DNA from: a virus
Virus record (IMG/VR): IMGVR_UViG_3300040801_002154
Location: 1-33,278 of that record
Length of the DNA stretch: 33,278 bases
Direction: 5' to 3' (one strand)
Under the pieces are notes generated by a model, which was not told the DNA's origin, ran no database searches, and saw only the letters and a program-made list of their open reading frames with translations. Below are positions 24,456 through 31,021 of the stretch, one piece after another; position 1 is the first letter of the stretch; every line of letters begins with the position of its first letter. Made by a program: the position numbers and the translations under genes.

Positions 24456-24848
24456 TTATTCATCTTCATCAATGTATTGATGGCTGAAAATTGTTTTATT
24501 TAAATTATTATGCTCTTCATCATCATGTTTATAAATTATATCTCCTTTGTTGTAGTTAAATTCCTCATATTTTATATTTTCATCTGCAATGATTTCTAAA
24601 ATATTTAAACTTCCATATCCATCATCAGTAATTTCCATTTCATCTTTTATCAAAACTTTAAAATTTTCAAATTCAGGTCCAATTGTTATAAAATCCTTTC
24701 TATATTCTTCTTTAATATTATTTTTATAATATTCCTTAATAGCTGTTTCTAATGTATTTGTAAAACTTCTATTTTCTTTAGTTGCTATTGTCTCGACCAT
24801 TTCTAGTATTTCTTTTTCTATACTTAAATTCTTTGATATTCTAGCCAT
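24456..24848 (-). CDS. Ribbon-helix-helix DNA-binding protein (130 aa)
   Basis: Residues 1-45 carry a ribbon-helix-helix fold: a strand (ARISKNLSI), a helix (EKEILEMVETIATKENR), then SFTNTLETAIKEYYKN. The remaining 85 residues are acidic and unlike an RHH domain, so this may be an antitoxin-like or regulatory fusion with a partner-binding tail. The ATG at 24848 has GGAGAGG six bases upstream; a TTG two codons earlier is less likely. It is the natural candidate to bind operators in operon B, although no toxin gene was recognised next to it. Confidence 0.7.
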   Translation of the reverse strand: MARISKNLSIEKEILEMVETIATKENRSFTNTLETAIKEYYKNNIKEEYRKDFITIGPEFENFKVLIKDEMEITDDGYGSLNILEIIADENIKYEEFNYNKGDIIYKHDDEEHNNLNKTIFSHQYIDEDE

Positions 24849-25149
24849 TTTCAACCTCTCCTTCTCCGTTATCCCATTCTATTTCACCAGTATAAAAATC
24901 TATTTTGAAATATAATTCATTGTCCTCAAAATAAATACTACATGGTGTAAAGTTCCAATAATAATTATTTAGACAATTGCCTTTTCCTGCATAAAAATTT
25001 TCTAATCTTGTTGTCATATTTTTTATAAAGTTCATAACAACTTTTGTTTTTGTATATCCTTCTAATTCCCTAAATATAGGGTCTAAACTTCTTAAAAATG
25101 CTCCTATATCTTCCCTTGCATTATCAAGATTTTCTATCTTTTTAGCCAT
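24841..25149 (-). CDS. Hypothetical protein of operon B (102 aa)
   Basis: A 102-residue protein with a helical first half (NLDNAREDIGAFLRSLDPIF) and a beta-rich second half ending in an acidic tail (GEIEWDNGEGEVENG). The ATG at 25149 is preceded by GGGAGG; its 3' end overlaps the next gene by eight bases. No family is recognised. The acidic, aromatic C-terminal strand pair (FKIDFYTGEIEWDNG) is shaped like proteins that mimic or block nucleic-acid sites, which is only an impression. Confidence 0.6.
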   Translation of the reverse strand: MAKKIENLDNAREDIGAFLRSLDPIFRELEGYTKTKVVMNFIKNMTTRLENFYAGKGNCLNNYYWNFTPCSIYFEDNELYFKIDFYTGEIEWDNGEGEVENG

Positions 25150-25151
25150 TT

Positions 25152-26171
25152 TCAATTACCTCCCAATATTTTTTTTGCTTTTTCAAATAAATCATTATTT
25201 TTCCAATTAAATTCATCTAAATGTTTATAAGTAATAGATCCGAAATTATAAGCATTAATTCCTAAAAAATCTTCTATTTCTTCATCGAATTCATAAACTT
25301 CAATAACATTTTTTTCATCATCATAACAAATTGTAATTTTTGTTTCCAAAGATAGTACTAGTAAGCTATTTAACTCGTCAAGATATGTATCATATCCAGA
25401 TTCTGCATCTCCGCACTTGCCATGTAGATTTACCCAACTTAGTTCTCCATTATCTTCTTTATAAAGAAGTTCATAATTTTTAATAATAATTGTATTTCCA
25501 TAGCTATCTTTAAATGTTTGTCCCTCTAAGTCTAAAAGCCTTGCTTCTATTTCTTTTACGATACTATAACCTGGTATTTCTAAAAGTCTTTTTTCAACTA
25601 ATACTAAATAGTCCCTATCAGATTCTTGTACTTCTGTAATATATCCTTTTTCTTCTAGTGCTTCTTGTAATTCAGATACATTGCAATTTCCTATTGCTAC
25701 TTTTCCCATTTCTTGTAGATGTTCAATTGCACCTTCAACGTTTATTTCTTCTTCCATTTCTTCAATTTCAAGTTCATCATCTTCAATAACTCTAGTAATC
25801 CAGTTTCCGTTATCCCAATATTCCCATATACAAGTAGTTTCCATATCTTCTAAATTATCTAAATACCACGTACCACTATCATTATAAACTACATCTGCAT
25901 TTATACTTTCTTCCCATTCTGCTAATAAAGTAGAATTATAAGCAGCTGCGTCTAAATCATTGTATAAACTTTCATCTTTTAATATTTCTTCTAAATCATC
26001 ATTATTTTTTATTTCCATTTCTAAATGCTTAACAAAATCATCTTTTTCATATATTCTCATTCCTCTTAAATCAACCATTTCTTTTATTTCACTTTCTAGA
26101 ACTTCAAATCTAGTAGGTTCGTTTGTTTCAGTATTAATATTAATATAATCAACCAATGTAATTTTTTTCAT
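25152..26171 (-). CDS. Very acidic hypothetical protein (339 aa)
   Basis: A 339-residue soluble protein with a great excess of Glu and Asp over Lys and Arg, including clusters such as EDDELEIEEMEEEINVEG near residue 140. No cysteine-rich or membrane segments. The segments YNDSGTWYLDNLEDMETT and IWEYWDNGNWI suggest small beta modules. AAAGGAG lies 8 bases before the ATG, and its own promoter with operators is just upstream. It is the first gene of operon B. Strong negative charge is a mark of DNA-mimic anti-restriction and anti-CRISPR proteins, but also of other proteins, so the role is not decided. Confidence 0.65.
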   Translation of the reverse strand: MKKITLVDYININTETNEPTRFEVLESEIKEMVDLRGMRIYEKDDFVKHLEMEIKNNDDLEEILKDESLYNDLDAAAYNSTLLAEWEESINADVVYNDSGTWYLDNLEDMETTCIWEYWDNGNWITRVIEDDELEIEEMEEEINVEGAIEHLQEMGKVAIGNCNVSELQEALEEKGYITEVQESDRDYLVLVEKRLLEIPGYSIVKEIEARLLDLEGQTFKDSYGNTIIIKNYELLYKEDNGELSWVNLHGKCGDAESGYDTYLDELNSLLVLSLETKITICYDDEKNVIEVYEFDEEIEDFLGINAYNFGSITYKHLDEFNWKNNDLFEKAKKILGGN

Positions 26172-26199
26172 AATATAATCTCCTTTAATTTTTTATCGT

Positions 26200-26250
26200 G
26201 TAGCAATTTGCTACAATTACATATTATCATAGCACTATGCTATGTGTCAA
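26200..26250 (-). promoter_or_regulatory. Promoter and twin operators of operon B
   Basis: On the minus strand TTGACA (26250-26245) and TAATAT (26226-26221) are 18 bases apart. Between them lies catagca-N3-tgctatg (26228-26244), and downstream gtagca-N3-tgctac (26200-26214). Both share the core TAGCA-N3-TGCTA; their centres are 29 bp apart. The first would block RNA polymerase directly, the second is in the leader. Confidence 0.75.
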
Positions 26251-26275
26251 CATAATAATAATTACAATATCATTA

Positions 26276-26302
26276 CAAAAAAGAAGGAGTTCAATGACTC
26301 CT
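26276..26302 (-). terminator. Terminator of operon A overlapping the last codons
   Basis: On the minus strand aggagt (26302-26297) pairs with actcct (26290-26285), with a T-rich run after. The stop codon of the preceding gene (26291-26293) lies in the loop. It ends operon A. Confidence 0.75.
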
Positions 26303-26749
26303 CTTTTCCCTTTCCTCTTCTTCATCTTCAACATAATTAATATTTAATATATTAGTTGTAGCATTCTTTCTTATCAATAATCCATCAATTTGTGCCTTTT
26401 TATATAGTTCTTTTCTTTTGTTACTATCTATACCAAGACTATTTTCTATGTTTAGCCTAGATGGTATTTTATCGCCATCAGAATTATCCAAAATGAAGCT
26501 TTTGAAACGTATATATAAATTGTCTTTAAAAATTAGGATATTGGGATTTAATATATCATTTTCAACTATATTTTCATCAATTTCGTTTTTATTCTTAAAT
26601 CTTCTAGCTATTTCTAATACTTCATTTGAAGTCTTTGGAGCAACATATTTTATATTTATCCTAATTTCATCATATCCCAATTTGATATCCGAATGTTTGT
26701 TAATTTTAGTAAACAAATTTTTCTTTAATCGCTTAATTAATTTTGTCAA
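26291..26749 (-). CDS. FtsK-partner hypothetical protein (152 aa)
   Basis: A 152-residue protein, basic at its start (TKLIKRLKKNLFTKINKH). Residues 80-145 look like a winged helix (RLNIENSLGIDSNKRKELY then a two-strand wing ending LLIRKN..NILNINY), so DNA binding is likely. It starts at TTG with GGAGG eight bases upstream, inside the 3' end of the FtsK-like gene (17-base overlap), showing tight coupling. The C-terminal EEEEREKRSH is charged. A DNA-guiding helper for the ATPase is the reasonable guess; not a known family. Confidence 0.6.
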   Translation of the reverse strand: MTKLIKRLKKNLFTKINKHSDIKLGYDEIRINIKYVAPKTSNEVLEIARRFKNKNEIDENIVENDILNPNILIFKDNLYIRFKSFILDNSDGDKIPSRLNIENSLGIDSNKRKELYKKAQIDGLLIRKNATTNILNINYVEDEEEEREKRSH

Positions 26750-28079
26750 GATTTACACCTCCATGAAGTTTATTTGATAAATCCTCATAAACTTTATTGT
26801 ATTTTATTTCATCAATAAAAAATGCTTTAAACTTTTTTACCTCTTCTATGTACTCCATTAAAAATTCACCATCTTTTAAATTCTCTGTTCCATATATTCC
26901 AGCCATTCTTTGTGTGTTTTTATCTTTTATTCTAGCTGAAAACTTTGTACCAAATCTATCACGAATATTAGTATTTATTTGGCTTCCCGATGGTCTTTGT
27001 GTTGCTCCAATTACAATAATTCCTGCTGCTCTTCCTTGGTTCATTATCCTTGTCAAAGTATTTTCTATTGAATCAGTTAACTTTGTATCTGTTGTCAATC
27101 TTATATCGCTCATTTCATCTATTATAAGTACAATATAAGATATTTTTTTACTAGGATTTTTTTTATTATATTGACTTAATTTTTTAGTTCCAGAAGCTTT
27201 TAATTTCTGGTATCTGCTATCCATTTCTTTTTCGAGATCTAACAGTTGATCGTTAAACTCATTTAATTTCTCAATTATTGTTGTGTTATTAAAATCTGAA
27301 TATTGATACAGTTCTACTCCACCCTTAAAATCAACCATTATATAAAATATATTGTCATTCAAATACATCATAGATTGTATTATTACATTAAGTAAATTGC
27401 TTTTTCCTCCACCCTGCATACCTGCTATAAATGTATTTGTAAGCTTTATTAAATCAAATAATAATATATTTCCTTTTTCATCTATACCAGTTGCAAACAT
27501 AATCTCATGTTTTTTGTTATTTTCAATTTTGTGAAGATATTCTTCAAATAGATATATTTGTTTAAGTTTTTTCTCCTTATTACCTTCAGCTATTTTAGTT
27601 TTTATTGTTATCAGTCTAAAGTTTTTAGGATCTCTTTTTGTTGTTTCAATTTCTCTATTTAGAAAATGTTCTATACTTGCTAATTTTTTTTCTATTTCTG
27701 CTAAAGGAATAAAACTATTTAATTTAAATGTTCCAGTATTTTTATTTGATTCAATTACTCTTACTTTATTATCAAATATCTTAGATATACCCTTGTATTT
27801 CAAGGCAACTGCATTTTCTTTAAGTTCCTTATATATTCCTTTTATAAAAAAATATAATATTGGATTTATAAAATAAAATCCTGGTGCAGCTTTGTTATAA
27901 ATCAAGAAAATATATGATATAATCAAATAGCAAATAAACAAAAATTTCTCTTTGGTTTTGAATATGGAGCGGATATTTAAAAATTCCGCTCCTGCTCTCT
28001 TTGATATTTTAAATAGTCTATTCAAGCCCCACTCGAAAATTTGTACTATTCTTTCATCTTGTTTGCTACTTTTAGCCAC
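26733..28079 (-). CDS. Membrane-anchored FtsK/SpoIIIE-type DNA translocase (448 aa)
   Basis: The ATPase has Walker A GMQGGGKS (residues 220-227), Walker B IVLIIDE (316-322), and a following IIVIGATQRPS, then TNIRDRFGTKF, all typical of the FtsK/SpoIIIE/TcpA family. Two N-terminal hydrophobic segments lie at about 45-62 and 68-83. It lacks the long linker and gamma domain of chromosomal FtsK, so the size resembles conjugation coupling proteins of Tn916 or pCW3. The GTG at 28079 has GGAGG eight bases upstream, inside the previous gene. The protein would move DNA at the membrane; whether for segregation, transfer or exit is unknown. Confidence 0.85.
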   Translation of the reverse strand: MAKSSKQDERIVQIFEWGLNRLFKISKRAGAEFLNIRSIFKTKEKFLFICYLIISYIFLIYNKAAPGFYFINPILYFFIKGIYKELKENAVALKYKGISKIFDNKVRVIESNKNTGTFKLNSFIPLAEIEKKLASIEHFLNREIETTKRDPKNFRLITIKTKIAEGNKEKKLKQIYLFEEYLHKIENNKKHEIMFATGIDEKGNILLFDLIKLTNTFIAGMQGGGKSNLLNVIIQSMMYLNDNIFYIMVDFKGGVELYQYSDFNNTTIIEKLNEFNDQLLDLEKEMDSRYQKLKASGTKKLSQYNKKNPSKKISYIVLIIDEMSDIRLTTDTKLTDSIENTLTRIMNQGRAAGIIVIGATQRPSGSQINTNIRDRFGTKFSARIKDKNTQRMAGIYGTENLKDGEFLMEYIEEVKKFKAFFIDEIKYNKVYEDLSNKLHGGVNLDKIN

Positions 28080-28326
28080 CGAATACACCTCCTACAAAAT
28101 TTACTAATAATTTAACCATTTCAACAAATCCATTTAAATCATTAACAGCCCACAATAAAAGCCCTGCAAGCAATACAGACATTAAAGCCGCATAAGTCTT
28201 GCCACTCAACATATTTTTACCAACTATAATAATCATGCCCATTCCTACTACTGCTGTTATAATTCCATTAAACTGTGTTAATACAGTTGTATCTATTTTC
28301 ATACTATTCATTATTAAACTTAACAT
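28072..28326 (-). CDS. Small multi-helix membrane protein, TcpD/VirB2-like shape (84 aa)
   Basis: Two or three hydrophobic segments (residues about 18-37, 44-62 and 66-82) with a Gly-rich C terminus (VGGVFGG). The ATG at 28326 has AGGAGGG at good distance; a TTG at 28365 would add twelve codons but lacks as good a site. Length and shape match small membrane subunits found beside coupling ATPases of Gram-positive conjugation modules. No signal-peptide site is clear. Overlaps the FtsK-like start by eight bases. Confidence 0.6.
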   Translation of the reverse strand: MLSLIMNSMKIDTTVLTQFNGIITAVVGMGMIIIVGKNMLSGKTYAALMSVLLAGLLLWAVNDLNGFVEMVKLLVNFVGGVFGG

Positions 28327-28357
28327 CATTGACCCTCCTATTATTTTAAATATAAAT

Positions 28358-28708
28358 TTATTCAAGATACTTCACTCCTTTTTTGAAATATATCGTTTCT
28401 GTAGTCGTAGTTGTATTTGTTGTTTTCCTTTCAATTCTATCCACGACAGGTGCGTTATTATCTTCTTTATAATCCATATAATCATTATTAAAATTAGATA
28501 CTTCATATTTTGGCTTATTTTCAAATTGTCCAGATATAAAAAGCGAAAATGGTATCATTCCAAAAAACAACAATGCTTTTGTCCAGCTTGCCTCCATAGC
28601 AAAATAAATTATAAATGTTGATATGACAGCAATTCCAAAAATTATTCGTGTTAGAGGAATTATAAATATGTTTTCAATTCCTTTAAATATAGAAAATATT
28701 ATTTTCAC
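28358..28708 (-). CDS. Two-helix membrane protein, TcpE-like position (116 aa)
   Basis: Residues 14-36 and 43-60 are hydrophobic, followed by a polar tail of about 55 residues with a run of threonines (TTNTTTTTET). The start codon is GTG with GGAGG eight bases upstream. The arrangement (short N terminus, two helices, cytosolic tail) is like TcpE-type proteins next to coupling ATPases in conjugative elements, but similarity is by shape only. Its 3' end carries the GGAG of the neighbouring gene, so the two are linked. Confidence 0.55.
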   Translation of the reverse strand: MKIIFSIFKGIENIFIIPLTRIIFGIAVISTFIIYFAMEASWTKALLFFGMIPFSLFISGQFENKPKYEVSNFNNDYMDYKEDNNAPVVDRIERKTTNTTTTTETIYFKKGVKYLE

Positions 28709-28711
28709 TTC

Positions 28712-28936
28712 CTACACCTCCTGATCTTTTCTAAAATCATATATTTTAATTTGATATTCCAGTATTTTATTTTTATAGTAATTTATATATAATTCATATC
28801 TTTTTTTAAAATCATATTCACTATTTATTTTTATCCAACGTTCAATTTTTAATCTTTCCCACATTGCAAGACTTTTTTTATATCTATATAACTTCCTACA
28901 TAATAATTTTATATGTCTTTTTTTTGCTTCATCCAT
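28712..28936 (-). CDS. Basic helical hypothetical protein (74 aa)
   Basis: A 74-residue protein rich in Lys, Arg and Tyr with one cysteine, probably two long helices (RHIKLLCRKLYRYKKSLAMW; YELYINYYKNKILEYQIKIY). The ATG at 28936 has GGAGGG seven bases upstream within the end of the previous gene. No family is recognised. A positively charged surface would suit contact with DNA or acidic membrane lipids between the membrane proteins around it. Confidence 0.6.
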   Translation of the reverse strand: MDEAKKRHIKLLCRKLYRYKKSLAMWERLKIERWIKINSEYDFKKRYELYINYYKNKILEYQIKIYDFRKDQEV

Positions 28937-28938
28937 CA

Positions 28939-29937
28939 CTATCCCTCCAATACAAATGTTTTGTTCCCATTTGTTTTTATTGTTTTTTCCTTTTCTAGTT
29001 GTCTTTTAGCAGCTTGTATTGTTATTTTTTTAAGTCCTGTCAATTCTATCAATTTTGTTAAAGATGGTGCTTGATTACCTGTTTTATATTTAATAATTGC
29101 ATTTTTTACAATTTCCAAATCATTTGCGCTGACAGAATCATAAACGTTTTTGTTTTCTGTATCATTGTTATAATTTAAATCGTTTTCTGTCTCATTTGCG
29201 CTTAGTGAATTTAATTCACTTTTTCCTATCTCAATCTGCTTTATTTCTTTATTTTCAATTTGCTTATTTTTTGTTACTCTGTCCAAGTCAGGTTTTAGTA
29301 ATCTAAGTTTTGGTTTAATTTCTTCAATTTTTATTTCTTCTGTTCCTACAACTTTTTTATGTAGATTATCAATTAATCTTTCAGGAATTATTATCATTAT
29401 TTCTTTTAATTTATCTATGTTTGATATTGCATAAGTTTTTCTATCATAATCCTTTTCTAAAAACATTATCGGTGCAAGTATTGGTAGGAATATTATAAAA
29501 GCTTCTACAAGTATAGAAAGGGACATAGTCGTCAAAAACTTAGAAAACTTAAGCGGTATAATATTTAAAATTTGCATGTAATCATATAATAAAGTTGTTA
29601 TTGCACTTGCTGGTGATCTTTCTATTTCTCCACCAGACATAAAGAAGTTTAAGCTGGCCATAATAGATAAGAAAAAACAAATTTTGAGATAAAACAATAC
29701 TTTTCTTTCTCTTGCCGAATCTCTGTATTTCATAAATGGATAAGCAACAGCAAGCATAATTTTTATAAATTCTAACATTCCAGCAAGTCCACCCATTGCC
29801 CACATATTCCAACCACTTTGACTATTAGAGTAGAATACAATTGTAAAGTAAGCAGATAAACAAGCAAGTAGCAATGTACAGATGTAACATAATATTGCAA
29901 ATAATACTTTTGGGATAGTTATAAAAAATTCCTTCAT
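28939..29937 (-). CDS. Four-helix membrane protein with winged-helix tail (332 aa)
   Basis: Four hydrophobic segments at about 8-35, 47-68, 79-100 and 136-160, then a charged linker (about 165-265) and a C-terminal winged helix-turn-helix (about 270-330; APSLTKLIELTGLKKITIQAAKRQLEKEK). So the protein sits in the membrane with a DNA-binding domain in the cytosol. No family is recognised. It overlaps the gene before by an ATGA junction. It could tether phage DNA to the membrane near the FtsK-like motor, or sense something at the membrane and switch transcription. Confidence 0.7.
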   Translation of the reverse strand: MKEFFITIPKVLFAILCYICTLLLACLSAYFTIVFYSNSQSGWNMWAMGGLAGMLEFIKIMLAVAYPFMKYRDSARERKVLFYLKICFFLSIMASLNFFMSGGEIERSPASAITTLLYDYMQILNIIPLKFSKFLTTMSLSILVEAFIIFLPILAPIMFLEKDYDRKTYAISNIDKLKEIMIIIPERLIDNLHKKVVGTEEIKIEEIKPKLRLLKPDLDRVTKNKQIENKEIKQIEIGKSELNSLSANETENDLNYNNDTENKNVYDSVSANDLEIVKNAIIKYKTGNQAPSLTKLIELTGLKKITIQAAKRQLEKEKTIKTNGNKTFVLEG

Positions 29938-30110
29938 GTCCTCACCCCATGTAATAATTTTATTCTTGAAATAGCTGTCTTTGATTGAATCTTTTCTTCT
30001 AAATAATTTCTAGTAATCTTTTTACATTCAGGACTTGGAAAAGCATTCTCAACAGCTAAAGAACCACTTACACAATGTTCAATTCTTTCAATTTCTTCAA
30101 TACTTTTCAA
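29934..30110 (-). CDS. Orphan VbhA-like antitoxin (58 aa)
   Basis: The start is TTG at 30110, eight bases after a strong AAGGAGG; a GTG twelve codons earlier lies within a hairpin and has no site. The peptide contains SLAVEN (residues 17-22), fitting the SxxxE(G/N) motif of Fic-blocking antitoxins, followed by PSPECKKITRNYLEEKI, the usual helix pattern of the VbhA family. No Fic toxin (HPFx-type motif) was seen in the window. It is the first membrane-module gene after the leader hairpins and overlaps the next gene by four bases. Confidence 0.6.
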   Translation of the reverse strand: MKSIEEIERIEHCVSGSLAVENAFPSPECKKITRNYLEEKIQSKTAISRIKLLHGVRT

Positions 30111-30142
30111 ATTAAAAACCTCCTTTTTATTGTTTTTCTTTT

Positions 30143-30180
30143 CCACAGAGGTTATAATAAAAATGTATTATACTCTGTGG
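30143..30180. promoter_or_regulatory. Long imperfect hairpin in the operon A leader
   Basis: ccacagag (30143-30150) pairs with ctctgtgg (30173-30180); inside it, tataata pairs with tattata after a two-base bulge. No T-run follows on either strand, so it is not a simple terminator. TATAAT within it could be a -10 for the minus strand, but no good -35 is present. It may be an operator, an RNA element or a processing site before the antitoxin gene. Confidence 0.55.
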
Positions 30181-30197
30181 AGGGTTAAATATGAGAG

Positions 30198-30235
30198 ATA
30201 GCAACATTTTAGAATCGGTCTTTGGGTGTTGCTAT
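30198..30235. repeat. Second inverted repeat in the operon A leader
   Basis: atagcaac (30198-30205) and gttgctat (30228-30235) with a 22-base loop, just after the stop of the zinc protein gene. The arms share the TAGCA core found in the operon B operators. Confidence 0.5.
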
Positions 30236-30243
30236 TTCTATGT

Positions 30244-30399
30244 TTATAAGTTTAATTCAGAATCAAGCATACAATCATTGCATATATCTCCATTTAAGCA
30301 ATATTTACAGACTGTATTACCACATTCTTTGCATATTGCTTGTTTATCTGTTGTAAATTCATCATTACAACATTCACATTTAAAAGTCTCTCTATCCAT
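30244..30399 (-). CDS. Eight-cysteine zinc-finger protein (51 aa)
   Basis: Four CxxC knuckles are present: C8-C11, C23-C26, C31-C34 and C40-C43 (C10 is extra), spaced x11, x4 and x5. This is the pattern of cross-brace or treble-clef zinc folds (RING/FYVE/B-box-like), packed into 51 residues. The ATG at 30399 has GGAAG eight bases upstream; another ATG two codons earlier is too close to that site. It overlaps the end of the RHH gene by eight bases. The role is not known; protein or nucleic-acid binding is likely. Confidence 0.65.
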   Translation of the reverse strand: MDRETFKCECCNDEFTTDKQAICKECGNTVCKYCLNGDICNDCMLDSELNL

Positions 30400-30616
30400 T
30401 TTCATCACTTCCTTTTTCTAATATTGCAGTCAATCCATCTAATGCTATTTTGTTTTTAAGGCAGTATAAATCTTTATTTCCAAATCTAGTTTTTATGATT
30501 CTTAATGCTAATTTAATCGTAAAACTTATATTTGTTTGTTTTCCTAAAAATTCTATTATGTCTATATCCTCTATATTATTAAGTTTTACATGTATAGAAC
30601 TATTAGCTTTAGCCAT
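30392..30616 (-). CDS. RHH/ParR-like small DNA-binding protein (74 aa)
   Basis: The opening strand (SSIHVKLNNIEDIDIIEFLG) followed by two helices (TNISFTIKLALRIIKTRFG) fits a ribbon-helix-helix protein such as CopG, ParR or a relaxosome accessory factor. GGAGG precedes the ATG by about eleven bases. It is the first gene of operon A, transcribed from a good promoter at 30691-30663 (minus). No ParM-like ATPase was seen. It could bind one of the dyads in the control region or a centromere-like site. Confidence 0.6.
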   Translation of the reverse strand: MAKANSSIHVKLNNIEDIDIIEFLGKQTNISFTIKLALRIIKTRFGNKDLYCLKNKIALDGLTAILEKGSDENG

Positions 30617-30662
30617 ATTTTTAATACCTCCTATTTATTTACATGTATTTGTTTTCTATAAT

Positions 30663-30691
30663 ATTGTATAATAATTTAGAACTAATTGCAA
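30663..30691 (-). promoter_or_regulatory. Leftward promoter of operon A
   Basis: Minus strand TTGCAA (30691-30686), 17 bases, then TACAAT (30668-30663). The distance to the first ATG (30616) is about 45 bases. Confidence 0.65.
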
Positions 30692-30734
30692 CATAAAATT
30701 TTAATATATTTGCCTAGCTAGAAAAATTATGTTG
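30689..30734. promoter_or_regulatory. Symmetric operator over both -35 boxes
   Basis: caacataa (30689-30696) and ttatgttg (30727-30734) are inverted copies, each overlapping the -35 of one of the two diverging promoters. An eight-base palindrome, ctagctag (30714-30721), lies between them. A repressor dimer bound at both would shut both promoters. Confidence 0.6.
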
Positions 30735-30760
30735 ACAAAAGAAAAACACCTCATTATACT
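30732..30760 (+). promoter_or_regulatory. Rightward promoter of the XRE gene
   Basis: TTGACA (30732-30737), exactly 17 bases, then TATACT (30755-30760): a near-perfect vegetative promoter. Confidence 0.8.
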
Positions 30761-30793
30761 TATAATTACAAATATATTTTGTTGGAGGTAATT

Positions 30794-31006
30794 ATGTTAA
30801 ATTATACAAATAAAATAAAATCAATAATGGCACTTCATGGACTTACTCAAATTGAAATCTCAAAAAAGATGGGGATGTCTGTATCTAATTTCAATAAAAA
30901 ATTAACAAGAAAAAATAAGGCTAAATTCACAATAGATGAGGCTATGTGCTTGGCTAAAATTTTAGAACGTACTTTAGATGAGGTTTTTTTAAAAGAAATA
31001 GCATGA
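30794..31006 (+). CDS. XRE-family helix-turn-helix regulator (70 aa)
   Basis: A single Cro/CI-type domain: helix LTQIEISKKMGMSVSNFNKKL is the helix-turn-helix, with the closing helices ending DEVFLKEIA. The ATG at 30794 is five bases after GGAGG; the in-frame TTG at 30779 overlaps that site. It is transcribed away from operon A and toward replication, and it most likely binds the dyad over both promoters. There is no second, longer CI-type repressor in the window, so this small protein may be the only switch. Confidence 0.85.
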   Translation: MLNYTNKIKSIMALHGLTQIEISKKMGMSVSNFNKKLTRKNKAKFTIDEAMCLAKILERTLDEVFLKEIA

Positions 31007-31021
31007 TAGGCACAAAGCAAA

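Noticed and set aside
28199-28621. A 140-codon plus-strand frame with hydrophobic stretches.
   Set aside because: Mirror of the membrane protein genes on the minus strand; the hydrophobicity comes from the reverse reading of AT-rich codons.
30108-30146. GTG at 30146 as start of the antitoxin gene.
   Set aside because: It lies within the hairpin and has no binding site, while TTG at 30110 has AAGGAGG at ideal distance.
30191-30421. A 76-codon plus-strand frame after the leader hairpins.
   Set aside because: Antisense to the zinc protein gene, whose eight spaced cysteines are far more convincing.
26291-30616. A complete conjugation system.
   Set aside because: No relaxase, VirB4, VirB6 or hydrolase gene was recognised; only the coupling-type ATPase and small membrane proteins are present.
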